Source: Cycas panzhihuaensis
Lineage: Eukaryota > Cycadophyta
NCBI GenBank assembly: GCA_023213395.1
Contig: CM041465.1
Span: 169,019,741 to 169,083,740 of the forward strand
DNA: 64,000 nt
Reading direction: 5' to 3'
This document shows, piece after piece, positions 1 through 12,299 of this stretch. The stretch's first letter is position 1. Each line of letters opens with the position of its first letter. The position numbers and the translations under genes are program-made. Below the pieces are notes generated by a model that had not been told where the DNA came from, did not search any database, and saw only the letters and a list, made by a program, of their open reading frames with translations.

Positions 1-956
1 GCAACCACTAGTTGAGTGATTGAGGGGCTAACAAACTTAAAAAAGATTAAAACATCAAATAAACTTATTGAATTTATAAAAATTATATAAACTAAATTAT
101 AATATTTTAATTCTACCATTTTTTGCTATAAAATCCTAATCACATGGGACCCAATGTTACCTAAAATCTTAACCCCTTTATAGATTTGAGTGCCAACTCA
201 AATCTAATTAAATTTATAAGATACTTTATAAAAAAATAATGAAATTTAATCAAAATTTAAGTTGCATGGCTCACACATGATTTTTGTGCAAATAGAAGTA
301 TGAAATTGTAATTAAAATTGCATCAAATCTATTCTAGATTGGTTTGAGACACTATAGGGCTGATCTAAGACTAACACAAAAGGATTTTTTGTAAATTTGG
401 AGTTTCTATATGCCCATATGATGTCATATAGTAAAGAAATGACTGATGGAGTATATGTGAGGGTTGCAGGTTACAAATGAGCTAAAAATCAATTAAATCA
501 AGTGGAATCTACTTCCATCTAATGTTAAACCACCTTAGAGGACTATAGAACAATCCTAGGAGTAGTTTGGAAGCATATCGTAATTCCCACAAGTAGATTT
601 ATAACTACAACAAGTTGGTATGAGAGAAAATGAAGGCTAAATAGGATGAAACAATGATAATAACATGTTATTTTGATGAGTGTGGCTTCAAATAACAATA
701 AGGAGTCACTTGCATATGGCCAAGCAACTATCAAAAGTGGTGTATATCATAAATGTGGGCTATAGAATGATCAAATAACTTGCCACTAATATCAATGGCA
801 TGAAAATACAAAAACAACAATAAACGGGATGTCCTTTCCACTAAATGAGATCCTATTTTTACTTAATGGAGTAAAATAACTTGGAATAAAATTGATTTAT
901 GCACATAAATGGCTTTGATACCATGAAAATTTTATTAATAGGATCAAAATATTAAT
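1..956. other. Left flank of element E, nothing recognised
   Basis: AT-rich sequence outside the left end of the giant gypsy element. I see no coding frame with recognisable motifs on either strand; the 63-residue minus-strand frame at 543-734 is hydrophobic and stop-bounded without motifs. It must be the same pre-insertion locus as the sequence just right of 39429, but I found no similarity between the two sides that would identify that older locus. Confidence 0.5.
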
Positions 957-1426
957 GTACATGTTTCACCAACACCTAGTCTCTTATTTATCCTTATAAT
1001 TTTTAACACATCTTTGTATAATTTCATAAGCAAAATAAAAGTTGGACTTGGTTTTATGTTGTATTAGACCATGTTTTCATGAATTAATGTATTGATTTGC
1101 TTGATGATGTATGATGTATGATGTTATGTTATATGATTATATTATCAGCTACTGATGATTGATACTTATGGCATTAAATTTGTCTTTCACGATCATTTTA
1201 ATTTGACTCTTCCTTTAAAACCTTTTCTTTTTCATTTTTTATCTTGATTTCACCCATACTTTGTCATTTTTTATCATTTTTGAGCTTATTCTTAGCGTTT
1301 TTATTATATCTTGGGCCTCTTTTCTTATTAATAAAGTTATTTATGCCTAAATTTATAATAAAAAAATATTTTTTGACTTTTAATGAGTCATTTTTTATCT
1401 CCTCACTTATCACATTTTTTGTACTA

Positions 1427-1454
1427 CTAAAAATATGACTAGTCACATTTTTAG
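1427..1454. promoter_or_regulatory. 28-base near-palindrome in the LTR of E
   Basis: A near-perfect inverted repeat centred on ACTAGT, flanked by runs reading AAAAATATGACT and AGTCACATTTTT. Further copies of the CACATTTTT/AAAAATATGAC motif follow to about 1500, and a diverged version is at about 28927-28990 in the 3' LTR. Similar CATATTTTTAG words occur on the minus strand at 43790-43910 in the probable LTR of F. A role as a transcription factor site is only inference. Confidence 0.35.
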
Positions 1455-2762
1455 AGTAAAGTCACATTTTTGGTAGGTCTAAAAATATGACTGGTTATGT
1501 TTTTTACTATTGTATATGTGAAACTGAGTCAGTGCACGAGATGTTTACATGTTGCCACCCAGATTTGATGAAAACTTATCTTTTGAATGCTCAAAAGGAA
1601 CCCTAAGTATATTATTATTTATCATTAGGAATTAGAGAGTCAAGAGATCATGATTTACTAGCTTTCTTAGAGAGTTTTAGAGACTTTTTAAAGATTTCTA
1701 CTATTGTGACTTGGAGAATTACTTATGGTAATGCTTATAGGTTAAATCAAGAGGAGATTTTGATGTTGTGGTTTGTTGTTCTATTGATATTCAAATTTAA
1801 TGGTTTTCTCTTCAAGTTTCATGATTTTTCTTATCATTTTTAGCCTCAAAACTCCTTTATACCAATAAGATCTTTCCTATTCAAAATTCTTACGATTTCA
1901 TTGCGTATTAGAGATTGCTTTTTACTCAGAGCTTGCTTTTTCTTTCTACTAGTTTTTGTGGTAATCTTGTACTTATTTTTGGCTTAGAATCTTGGCTAAA
2001 AGATTAGCCCTTTATGGAGTTAAAAAGGAGATAAGTTAGGGTGAAGCATAGTCATCTCTTTACTATCTAATTAGTTATCTCTTCCTATTCTTCCACAACA
2101 GTCCAACTTCCATGTGGTTTGTGGCCCTTTTAGCTTGTGTTTAGTTGTGGTTTAGCCTTTGGTGCTTGTTGTATTTCTTCCTTTGCTAGTTTTAAGGGAA
2201 GAGTTTAGAGAAATTTAATCAAATAAGTAAAAAGAGTTATTCTGAGGTAGGATTTTGAAATAGGAAACAAGTCTTGGTTTTAATTCTTATATAATTTCAC
2301 TCTCTAATTTGTTTTCTTCCTTGAAAAAAAAATAAATTGAATTAGTGGATGATATATATCTAATTTTTTAGATCATTAGAGGTTTGAGGATCCCTTTAGA
2401 GCCCATTTTACTCTAATTGTGATAGAATCTCTAAGTTGTTTGGCTTATTACTTGTATAAGGATTATGATTAGAGTATGATTGGTTGTATCCAATGTTAAT
2501 GGTCTAAAAATTCTTTTAAAACAATAGTAGGTCTTTAAAATTTTTCTTTTTATTATAGAATAATTATTTAAAGGAAAGATAGCATGCATTTAAGATTAAA
2601 AACTTGTAATTGACATTATGTGTTATTAGACTTCTTGAAATTTTACATAAATAATCGTATGTTATGTTGTATGTCATACTAGTGTTCTTATTTCCTTGGT
2701 ATAGTGTGTGTTACATATAAAGAAAATAGTTTTATACTCATTTTAGTGTGCTTCATCTTTGG

Positions 2763-2763
<1 letters not shown>

Positions 2764-2796
<33 letters not shown>
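2764..2796. repeat. TA dinucleotide microsatellite
   Basis: Uninterrupted TA repeats near the end of E's 5' LTR, with an interrupted counterpart at 30262-30316 in the 3' LTR, so it predates or accompanied the insertion. Confidence 0.9.
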
Positions 2797-2800
<4 letters not shown>

Positions 2801-3295
2801 ATGCATAGCTAGTTTTCTTTACTTGTTTGTTAAAGGTAAAATAGGTCTTGTAGTTTCATTAATTACCTTTGTATTTCATTTCATCTTGTTAAAAAACATA
2901 AACCAAAAAAAGAGAAAACAAACCCTTTTCCATTACCTATCCCCTCCCCTTTATTCAAGTAAAACTCCAAAGGTTGAAAGAATCAAAGGATAAGAGTCCC
3001 TAGGAAGAACATAAGGAACATTATCAAAGTAGTTCTAAACTTAGAACTCCTTTACCTGCTTATGTAGGCTAGTGGATTCAATCACCCTTATATACCCTAG
3101 CCTTTTTTAATTTCATCTAGTTACATCCTTTTTAAACTACACAACTAGATGGAGATTCCTCCTTAGGAGTTAGATCAAAGTGGTCACTTAGGGCCTCTTA
3201 GACTTTGTATCTCCTAGTCTTGATTTGAAATGAAGAAAACACCCCATTAATTTAAAGATATCTAGTTTAGGTCCACTTGAGATACACCATCTTTC

Positions 3296-3311
3296 TGGTG
3301 ACTATATTAGG
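3296..3311 (+). other. Primer binding site of element E
   Basis: Six bases after the LTR end lies TGGTGACTATATTAGG. Minus-strand element F has a closely similar TGGCAACCATACTAGG next to its LTR end (41601-41617), which supports a shared tRNA primer. Both copies are decayed, and I cannot assign the tRNA. Confidence 0.55.
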
Positions 3312-3429
3312 AAACTACCATTTATTCTCTTGTTAAAGCAATGAAAAATACAATGCATACTCCTAGGTAATCTTTGAGGCTTCAAGGCCTCTTATTAGTT
3401 TAATCAAGAGATTTTATCATCTTATGTTG

Positions 3430-5560
3430 AATCTTCAGAACTTCACACTCATGACACTTATGTTTATCCTCCTAAAGATTTAACTTAGCTATACAACACA
3501 CCTATGGAGCAAGGATATCTTGAACCCTCTTATTATCATGGTGATCCTTCTTTTACGTAAGAAGAACCACCTCCTATTTAAGCATACTCATCATACTTTG
3601 AGTTGGTTTTCACTAGGATTCCTATTCCACTTCACATATGTAGTTATTAAGATCAATCTTATCTAGAGACTCATACCATGATATCCTCACCACAACATTG
3701 TCAATTTGATCCTTTGTGTGAGGAATATGAGTCAATTCAAGTTGAGTCTTCAATTGCCCTTGATGTCATTTGATCTCCTCATCCTTCACACCTTCCTTCA
3801 TTAAGACCTTTGTCAAGACCTTACTCTCCTCTTTTAGAGGAGGTGGAAGATCATAAGTCAACCCATTCATAACCTCATCACTCTCCTTCTAGGCTACAAG
3901 TTCAGATTCATTCTCTTCATACCATACCTTCTACATATGAAGGCATCTCTACTATTCATATCCATGGCAACCCTAATTCCTCTCATGTGCCTACTTCCAA
4001 TTAAGTGGTTTTACCTTCACCAAGCCTATGACCTATCCATTCTTATACCACTAGGGTCTTCCTCTCATCCTATATCATCCATGACTTCATTACCACTTTA
4101 TACATCACATACAATTTTGCCACAGGGCATTAGACCCAATGTACATTCTCCTAAAGTGTCTAATATAGCCCCTTCTTCTTAACATATTTCCTATACTTAT
4201 TCTGTCTATCCTTATACTTTAATTAGTCAATCTCAAGCCTTAAGAGTTCCTAACCCTATTTCTTTCTTACATATTCCTAGACCTACTTCACAACTAGCTC
4301 ATTTTCCTATGTTTAATTTGGTCTTTCTATAGCATCATATGCTTGAAACCAATCCTATGGTTAACCTTGAAGCTTGGTTTAATCCCTCGTCTACTTCCCC
4401 GTCTTATACCATTTCCCAACAACAATTACAACAACCTATTCCTTCAACTATTTTGTATCCATAATCCTTGCCTTAACATCTTACTACATTAAGGCTAAGG
4501 AGACCTTTCCTTGATTACATGAAATCTTTATTTTCATATGAGGCACTTTTATGTCATATGCCTCCTTTCCTTCATGAGTTACCTAAATTTTTTGATCTTG
4601 CTTCCCATATATAGGCGTTTGCACTTGCTTATGTATATTTTATATTGTATAATTACATCATGATATTCTTGTTCCCTAAATTACTTTAAGATGATGCATT
4701 GAAGTGGTTTTATCAACTTTTTTTAGATTCTATCATTTTGTTCCAATAATTAGTTGATTCTTTCCTCAACTATTTTGATGTAGTAAGACGATTTGAATTA
4801 GGCATCAAGTCCCTTTTATCCATCAAACAAAACCATGATAAGACCTTAAGAGACTTTGTGAGAAGATTTCAAGACCAGGTACATGCTTGCCATTCATGTC
4901 TTGATCCTAGTCTACTATTCAATCTTTTTACTAATGCTTTGAGGCCATATGTACACCTTTAAGTCCTAAAACTTGGCCATTAAACTTATGAAGAAGATAT
5001 TAATAGTTGCTTAGCTTTAAAAACATTCAAGAGTTAAGCAAGTATCAACAAGGTTAGAAAACCTATTTCCTATAAAGAAATAGTTCAAACAAAGAAGGCT
5101 TCCTATTCCGAACCTATCTATGATCACCTAATTTCTTCTATCAAATCATTGAAGCATGTGATCAACACTAAGTTGCATGTTGATAATCCTTCTTAGAGCT
5201 AGCCCTTGCATAAGACTAAAGTGGTCTATCTTACTAAAGGAAGAAAGAAATAAGCTCCTCCTCCCCCTCCTCCTCCCTTTAGAAAGAAAAAATGGTGCTT
5301 ATATCATCAAATAGATATTCATGATAGAAGTGAGTATCATACTATTTAAAATACTACTTAAAATATGAATGTCTAATCAAACTGCTCCTCTAAGTCATCC
5401 CAAGATCAAATGATCCATAAGGATTCTTTTCATAAACATAATAAGAAAGTGAATAAAGATGATAAAGGTAAGGAAAAGTAATTCTAAGATGATGAAGGTG
5501 AACCTTTGAGTTCTAATTCATTGAAGAAGACAACCACTCCTCCAAATCTTTCAATAAAAT
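3430..5560 (+). pseudogene. gag: gag of element E (decayed)
   Basis: Structural capsid polyprotein, broken by many stops. The N-terminal part (about 3430-4480) is rich in Pro, Ser and Tyr. The capsid core (about 4650-5040) reads DALKWFYQL, then FELGIKSLLSIKQ, then LFNLFTNALRP, the normal retrotrans_gag pattern. A zinc-knuckle-like stretch at 5281-5345 starts KWCLYHQ, but the last cysteine position reads Tyr (TGT to TAT type change). Element F carries a clear homologue on the other strand, including the shared segment YDHL-SI-L-IN-KLH after the core. The translation start cannot be placed. Confidence 0.75.
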
Positions 5561-5899
5561 GAACTAGCAATTAATCTTGCCTACCTTTTAAAAGTGGTGA
5601 TGCCTAGAGAATGATAAAAATGGTGGAGACAACAAAGAGTGTAGGTCCATCTAAATCACCTAATGATTTGATGGTGAGGAATCCTAACTCTTTACCTCTA
5701 GTACCTCCATATCCCATCAAGTTTAGGTCCATTCCCTCCAGTATAAAAGATGGATCATTCTCTGTGTTAAGGAGTTAAAGACTATTCTAATAGGTATTTT
5801 AGTTATTGATTTGCTAAAGTATTACCCTAAGCAATGTTAGCTCTTATTTGATGCATTGGGAGTTCTTGTCATAGTCTTTTCATCTACTTCCATACTTTC

Positions 5900-6330
5900 T
5901 TTTGACTGGGTTACCTTGTCTAGTCATTCTACTCACGTGCTGAATGATATACCTCTATTCTATATTAATATTATAAAGGATAATATTAATATTAAATGAG
6001 TTATTATTGATAAGGGATCATTTGTTAACATAATCCCTCTTCACCTTATATAGGATTTAAAGATCTCAGTTGTTGATCTATGTGAGTGGATTTGCTAGGG
6101 ATACAACAAGAATTAGAAAGTACCTCTAGGTCAAGTCACTCTCCCTCTTAAACTAGAAGAAAAGATAGTCCTCACTAAGTTAACTATCATTGATCTTGAC
6201 TTGGAGTATAACATTCTATTGGGTAGACTATGGATTGCCCAAATATAAGTGGTTTATTCCTCCCTCATTGGGTGAACTCAGGTTTATCCATGAGGGACAA
6301 TTAAAAATTCTAAAGCAAAAACAAAAACCC
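5900..6330 (+). pseudogene. Aspartic protease of element E (decayed)
   Basis: Retropepsin-type protease that would have processed the polyprotein. The active-site region reads VIIDKGSFVNIIPL at about 5998-6045, where the glycine after the catalytic Asp has become Lys by G-to-A changes. The downstream flap/core pattern YNILLGRLWI is at about 6208-6240 and RFIHEGQ-like wording follows after a frame change. Several in-frame stops make it non-functional. About 1.1 kb of degraded linker (6330-7430) separates it from RT. Confidence 0.7.
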
Positions 6331-7430
6331 ATCAAATAGTCTGTCTCTCTTGTTGAGACATTTTTTGAACCTAGTGAATCATCAAACTCTTCAGAGTGTT
6401 TCTTTCAATCACTTGGCCTATGTGAATACTTTACCATTGAAGCTCCTTCTACTCATCCAGAAGTAGAGGATATGGATTTGGTTGAGATTGTTCCTTTGTC
6501 ATTAGGTTCCTTATCCATTCCTTGTACTTTAGGCTTGATCAGTCTTTGATTTCCTTTTCTTCTCATAATAAAGAAGTAACTTCTCATTCTATCATATCTT
6601 ATGGAGAACTGTCTATGAGTAGATCTATCAGTATGGATAATTCAATTCCCATTTAGACCTACTTTTCATATGTTTTATATTTTCCATCAATGGAAAATAC
6701 TTTGGTTCCTTCCTTTACAAATCTTTCATCAAGTACTTATTTGATTTTTGTTACACATGATTTGTATGTTGATGCTCCATCACTCTTCTCTTAATCTTCT
6801 TTCTTTACTATGTGGTTTAATAGATATGAGAAGAAGATGTTGTTGCATCAACATCTAGGCTTAGAATAGGTAGTAAGAGTATCAATTCACATAGTACACT
6901 ACAAGGTAATCAAACTCCCTCTATTAGAGTAAGGGAAGAAAACTTAGTGTCCATTATTTCTTTTCATTCTTGTTCTCTTATGGATCTTTTCCCATCCTCT
7001 CTCATTCTATTGTCTTTATTTGATTGAGAATGTCATTTGCATCATCAAGAATTTAATCAATATTTTACTTTGACTTAGAAGTTCATTAATAGGTCTATTT
7101 CTTTTTCTCATGTTTCTTCAATTATTGAGTTCATTCCTACTTGTCCAAACTCTTTGGTTGATTCCCCTTCATGTTTTAGGTCTTTCATTTGATTTACTAA
7201 TTTACCTAGAAATCTCCTCCTTGTCAATCTCTTCCACTTAGGTTATTTTGAGAATGATGAGGTAATTTTAGAGCATCTAGCAGGTTCATTTCCTAGGCTT
7301 CCCAATGGGCATCATAGGTTGGGTTTTTTAAAAGTAATATAATATCATGCACCACTAATTAATGGTTCCCAACCCCAGGAGTCAATTTCCTTAATAGAGT
7401 CTAATCCTCCTCACTTTGAAGAGGGAAATG
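6330..7430 (+). other. Protease-RT linker of element E, degraded
   Basis: Plus-strand sequence with coding-like composition rich in Ser, Pro and Phe but many stops; no domain recognised. Long protease-RT spacers occur in large gypsy elements. Nothing on the minus strand stands out. Confidence 0.4.
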
Positions 7431-7432
7431 TG

Positions 7433-8990
7433 ATGCTTATGGACTAGATTATTAATGTAGACCTAGAGATGGAGGATACCCTTAAAGTTATCAAATTAGG
7501 AGCTAGTTGTAGTCCCTAAGAGATCACTCAGTTTAAGGATCTCTTTTGTGAATTTTACTTAGTTTTTGTTTGGGATTTTAAAGATATGCATGGCCTTGAT
7601 CCCCAAGTCATCGAGCACAATATTATAGTAACTTTTGGCATTAAACCAAAATAGAAAAAATAATGGCCTATTCATCTATATCTCTCCATTACTATTAAAC
7701 AAGAAGTGGAGAAGTTATTAGGGGTTGCATTCATTAAGAGTCTCGATTATTCTCAATGTGTCTCTAACATAGTTCCCATGGTAAAGAAAAATGGTTCAAT
7801 TCAAATTTGTATCAATTTTTGAGATATTAATAAGGCATGCCCTAAAGATAATTTTCCTCTCGCTTTTCTTGATCAGATTTGGGACCAGACAACTAGTTTT
7901 GAGGTGATGTCTCTTATGGATGGTTTTTCAGGTTGTAATCAGATCTCTATCTTATCTCGTGATCATCACAAAACTGCTTTCACTACTCCTTGGGGTACTT
8001 TTATTTATAAAGTTATGTCTTTTGGATTAAAGAATGCTAGTGCAATATATCAAAGAGCCATGGTCTATATTTTTCATAATTTAATTGGTAATATCATTAC
8101 TGCATATTTAGATGATATGCTTACTCTTTCTCATAGAAGATATGATCATCTGTGTGACCTTAGAATAATCTTTAAAAGGTGTAAGAAGTATCACTTATGC
8201 CTAAATTTGTCTAAATGTGTTTTTACTATGAAGTCAGGAAGAATGCTAGGAAACATTATTTCCTATGATGGGATTATAATTAATCTTAATAAGATGAAAG
8301 TGGTTGTTAATATGCTTCCTCCCAAGAGCCAAAAGTAGATTAAATCTTTTCTAGGTAGGCTTGGTTTCTTAAGGTGTTTTATTGCTAATTTTGCTTTAGA
8401 TGCAAAGCCTATCATAAATCTTTTGAAGAAAGATGTTGAGTTATGATGGAATCCTCAAGTTTAAGAGTCCTTCAATAAGCTAAAGTAAGACTTAGTTCCA
8501 GCACCTATCCTTGTCTCGCCAAGGTTCAATAAACCATTCATTCTATATACTTTAGCTACAAAGGAATCATTAGTAGGAATGTTGGTATAAGAGGATGGAT
8601 TTGATAAAGAATGAGTTATTTATTTCATTAGTATAACTATGATGGTTGCTAAACTTCATTATCTTTTTCCTAAAAAAGAGTGTCTTGCTATAATTATGCC
8701 ACTACCTCCTTGGGAATAGGGTCCACCTCATTATTCAATAAAATCCTATAAGATACTTTCTTACTAAATCTAATCTCGTCGGATGATTAGGTAAGTGGTC
8801 TTTATTGATTCAAGAGTTTGATTTATAAGTGGTCAATAGAAAATCTAAGAAAGTCATAATTATCTTAGAGATCATGGCTAATGCTCATCTTCCTAATCTT
8901 GCCAAGTAACCTATTGATGATTCTCTTCTGGATGAGCATGTTCTCTATATCTAGGTCATCCCTTCTAATGATCCATAGTATAGAGAGATT
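7433..8990 (+). pseudogene. pol: Reverse transcriptase and RNase H of element E (decayed)
   Basis: The RT domain is readable in one frame from 7433 to 8338 and beyond, with a 144-codon open piece at 7904-8338. Motifs in order: INKACPKDNFPL, SLMDGFSGCNQI, MSFGLKNASAIYQRAM, and the catalytic YLDD at about 8107-8118, then LGNIISYDGI. The thumb/connection follows with SFLGRLGFL (about 8344), and RNase H begins after PFILYTLATKESL. Stops are mostly TAG and TGA where Gln, Trp or Arg codons would be expected, the pattern left by deamination of methylated C. The integrase reading frame downstream is different, so at least one indel separates them. Confidence 0.85.
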
Positions 8991-9050
8991 AGGTCATATC
9001 TTCATGATCAATATTTCCCTCCTCTTTCTACCTTGAAGAAGAGAAGATGA

Positions 9051-10215
9051 ATTCAGATTACTGCTAGGCAATACCTTTTGCTTAATGATATACTCTATAA
9101 ATGTTCTTTCAATGGGATCTTGTTAAAATGCCTTTCTCCTGATGAAATACTAGTTGCCTTAATAGAGTCCTATGAAGGAATGTATAGTAGATATTTTGGT
9201 GGTCAATTAATGGCCTAATACATTCTTTGTATGGGTTATTATTGGCCTACCTTATTTAAAGATGCTCATTCTTATATCCAAAAATATCAAAAATGTCAAT
9301 CTCATGCAACCTTGATATATAAGCCTACACAAGATATAAAGTTGGTAGTTTCATCTTAGCCTTTTTCCCAATGGGGTTTCAATATAATTAGTCAAATATT
9401 TCCAACATTATCTAATGGGCATAAGTTCATAACAACTACAACTAAATACTTTACAAAATAAAGTGAAGCTATCCCATTAGTTACTGCTATTGGAAAGATT
9501 ATTACCATGCTTATCTTTTAGTATATAATTTGTCAATTTAGAGTGCCAAATAATATTATTACAAATAATGGGACTTCATTTTTTAATCCCTATGTAAATG
9601 ATCTATGTAATAAATTCCATATCACTCATAGACTATCAACCCCTTATCACCCTTAGGTGAATGGCTAGGTTAAAGCTTTTAACAAAATCTTAGCTAAAAT
9701 TTTAGCTAAGACAATTATTATATCTCATAGAGATTGTCATGCTCAATTATTTCTAACATTATGGGATTATGGAACCTCCATTAGAAATTCCACAGGCATG
9801 AAGCCATTTTCTCTTATTTATGGTGTTGAGGTCATTCTCCCATTAGAGGCTGAGATTCCCTCTTCACATGTCTCATTGAAGGAATTTACTGATGAAGAGT
9901 TCCAAAGAGAAGCACATCTCTTGGAACTAGAAAATCTATATGAGACTCATTTACAAGCTTTACAAAATAATATGCCATCTAAGGATAGAGTTTAGATTGC
10001 TCATGATAGGTAGATTAGACCTAAGAGGTCTACTATTAGTGATAATGTGTTAAAATTAGAGTATTTACATGATAAACTACATGAGTTTTTCTCAAATAGA
10101 TTGGTCCTTTTCTAATAATTAAAGATTTGAATAATGGGACTTATCAAATTTCAACAATGGAAGGTCTAAAATTTTAAAAACCTATCAATTCTTAGTATCT
10201 AAGGAAGTTCTATGC
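9051..10215 (+). pseudogene. int: Integrase of element E (decayed)
   Basis: Zinc-binding N-terminus about 9051-9300 (YKCSFNGILLKCLSP, GYYWPTLFKDA, YQKCQ), catalytic core about 9370-9690 and C-terminal part with an open frame at 9798-9995. The core shows WGFNII, KYFTK, NIITNNGTSFF and STPYHP. All three positions of the DDE triad have changed (Asp to Asn, Asp to Asn, Glu to Lys), each explicable by one G-to-A transition, so it cannot catalyse integration. After about 10215 no integrase similarity remains. Confidence 0.85.
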
Positions 10216-11260
10216 CTAGCAACACTCATCCTTACCTCGATAATGAAGATAAACTATGGCCCTGAGTCTTTCTCCTTATATAATGAGCTAAAACTATGGG
10301 TAATTTCTTTTCTTTAGTCTATTCTTGTCTTTTTTAGAGTTATATTTTGCTTTCATTAAAGGTCCTACTCATGATTATATAAGTCTTTTGCTCTTTCTAG
10401 CATTTGTGTTGATTATGAGTGCTCTCTTATGATATTTTTATGTTCTTCTCTTTTGAGTTATGTACTGAAGGAAGAATTTAGGCCCCCAACTTTATCACAT
10501 TTTTGTCTTTGAAAGAGGGACATTTTTGTCAGCTTTAAATATTTTATCATTGGTTGAGAATATACTTTCATTTGCTAGTACTTCACCTTGAGGATTCCTT
10601 CTTGGTTATATATCACCTACTATTTTCTTTTGATTGCTTTTGTTATCCTTAGTTCACCATATCTATCTTTTGAAGTAAATACTCATTCTACCATCTTCCC
10701 TTTACATTTAGAGATACAATGATTTTGATCTCCTCTTTTCTCGTAGTTCTATCCTTAAGGAGATTGGTCTCTTGCATCTTAGATTCTATTAAAAATGATA
10801 AATCCTTATTGAATAAAAAAGTTTTATAATTAGATGATTATAATTCCCTTCTTGTAAAAAACAAAAAGAGTGAAAGTGCAAGAAACAAAAAAAAAAAGAA
10901 TAAAGAAAGAAAAGAAAAGTAAAAAAGAAAAAAGTAAAAGAAAGTATATTATTATCATCCTCTTATAATTTAGGGTAAGTCACATGATAGTTTCATCCTC
11001 ACTTATCCATCTATAGGTTAGGTTCATTTGGATGAATCATTTAGGATTTTTGGGTCTAGTTGCTTGGGTCCAGCATGGCCTCAGTTATGATCGAACCCTA
11101 CTTGATACATTTTGTTAGTATTAACCATCAACATCCTAATTATGAATTTTTTTTTCTTCACCACAGTTAGAATTAATTTTATTAATTACCATCTCCTTAT
11201 CGATTAATTCCCATACTTTCCTTTACTAATCACATTGTCTCTAAATTTTGGTCCTATTTT
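10215..11260 (+). other. Spacer between integrase and second RNase H of E
   Basis: No recognised coding. It includes an A-rich, purine-rich tract at about 10848-10950. Composition is otherwise like the rest of E. Confidence 0.4.
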
Positions 11261-11263
11261 TCC

Positions 11264-11525
11264 CATGGCATTGAGCATATTCACTGATGGAGGTAGTAGA
11301 GGTAACCCAAGACTGTCTACTTTTACTTGGGTGATTTATGACCAATTAGGAAATCCTCTCCTCTCTACTTGATCTTTAATAATTAGGGTAACTAATTATG
11401 AAGCCAAGTATTTTGCTATTATAAGAGCCTTATCTGATATTTCTCACCTTTACTTTAGACCCATTATTATATATTTTGACTCTCAAGTTATAGTCTATTA
11501 GTTAGTTGGAATGTATAAAATGTAC
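11264..11525 (+). pseudogene. Additional RNase H domain after integrase (element E)
   Basis: Reads MALSIFTDGGSRGNP, then about 45 residues later NYEAKYFAIIRAL, then IIIYFDSQVI. This is the D-E-D arrangement of an RNase H of the bacterial/archaeal-like type, separate from the retroviral RNase H fused to RT. Plant Tat-group gypsy elements are known to have gained such a domain, in some cases downstream of integrase as here. Two in-frame stops are present. A second example lies on the minus strand at 56369-56590. Insertion D begins 220 bases downstream. Confidence 0.75.
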
Positions 11526-11745
11526 TCACCATGACTCCTCCTTTATCATCAAGCTTCATGATTGTTATCATTATTTTCATCAGTTACCATCTAGTATACC
11601 CCTTATTCTCTTAATGTTGAGTCTAACACTCTTATTTCCTCTATATTAGATGATGAATTTCGTTGACTTTTACCTTTATAGTTACAGGCACCTCACTCCA
11701 GAATAAGTATAAACTACCATTTTGAAATAAGTATAAATTTCCACT

Positions 11746-12262
11746 TATAGGAAAATAGATGTAGGCCTAAATAGCTTTGATACCAGATGAAGGAGCTAAA
11801 CCAAGCTCTGATACCAGATGAAGGAGTTAAACCAAGCTCTGATACCAAATGTAGATGCATACCAAATAACTCTAATACTAGATGAAGGAAAATAAAAGAT
11901 GGAGAACATGGCAGAACATAAACACATTATCAATACATTGTTGCATAAACAAAAAATCATTTGTATTCAATCCATTATTGAGAGAGAGCATTACAAATGT
12001 CCAAAAGTAGATAGTGTCTAAAGATACCAGGGTTGTATACCCCTCCAAATATATAGTTTGGGGGAGGAGGAAAACTCCTTAGCCCCTAAAATTTAAACAA
12101 CAATAAAATATAACTTAACATAACTCAAATTAAATCAAATCAACTTAATATTACCTTCTATTTACCTACACATATAAGCACCCACATATGTAAATTGGTG
12201 AGAGTGAGGTGTGCACTCCTGGTTGGAAGGTGGGAGTGGGGTGATGATCATTAACCCCAACA
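11746..12262 (-). repeat. 3' LTR of element D (517 bp)
   Basis: Collinear with 16917-17428. In element orientation it starts TGTTGGGGTTAATG right after the polypurine tract, and its first 390 bases or so match the LTR of C. It then continues about 120 bases further as an array of primer-site copies that C lacks. Confidence 0.85.
11774..11880 (-). repeat. Tandem array of primer-binding-site copies inside the LTR
   Basis: Four 12-mers matching or close to the initiator-Met tRNA primer site (plus-strand form GCTCTGATACCA) lie at 11774-11785, 11805-11816, 11836-11847 and 11869-11880, spaced 31, 31 and 33 bases. Between them are copies of the LTR-end sequence CTCCTTCA in element orientation. The other LTR has the same array at 16945-17051 with the same spacings, so the array is part of the LTR and was copied with it. 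Confidence 0.85.
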
Positions 12263-12278
12263 TTCTCCCCCTTAATGG
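12263..12278 (-). other. Polypurine tract of element D
   Basis: Minus strand reads CCATTAAGGGGGAGAA directly before the LTR start TGTTGGGG. Identical in form to C (24750-24765) and close to the GGGGGAGAA tract of copia A and B. Site of plus-strand DNA priming. Confidence 0.9.
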
Positions 12279-12299
12279 TCATCACGAATAATGTCTTCT

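Larger units (their letters stand above)
962..3289 (+). repeat. 5' LTR of element E
   Basis: About 2.33 kb, collinear with 28462-30692 plus 39335-39424 (2.32 kb). In a stretch of about 120 bases at the start I count roughly 16 differences from the other LTR, mostly transitions, so the insertion is old. Ends are TG and CA. It holds a TA microsatellite (2764-2796) that is also present in the 3' LTR, and a palindrome in the upstream part. Short open frames inside (1244-1438, 2748-2993) have no recognisable motif. Confidence 0.9.

Noticed and set aside
1244-1446. Open frames on both strands in E's 5' LTR
   Set aside because: Both strands are open over the same T-rich region; the 3' LTR copy does not keep the frame.
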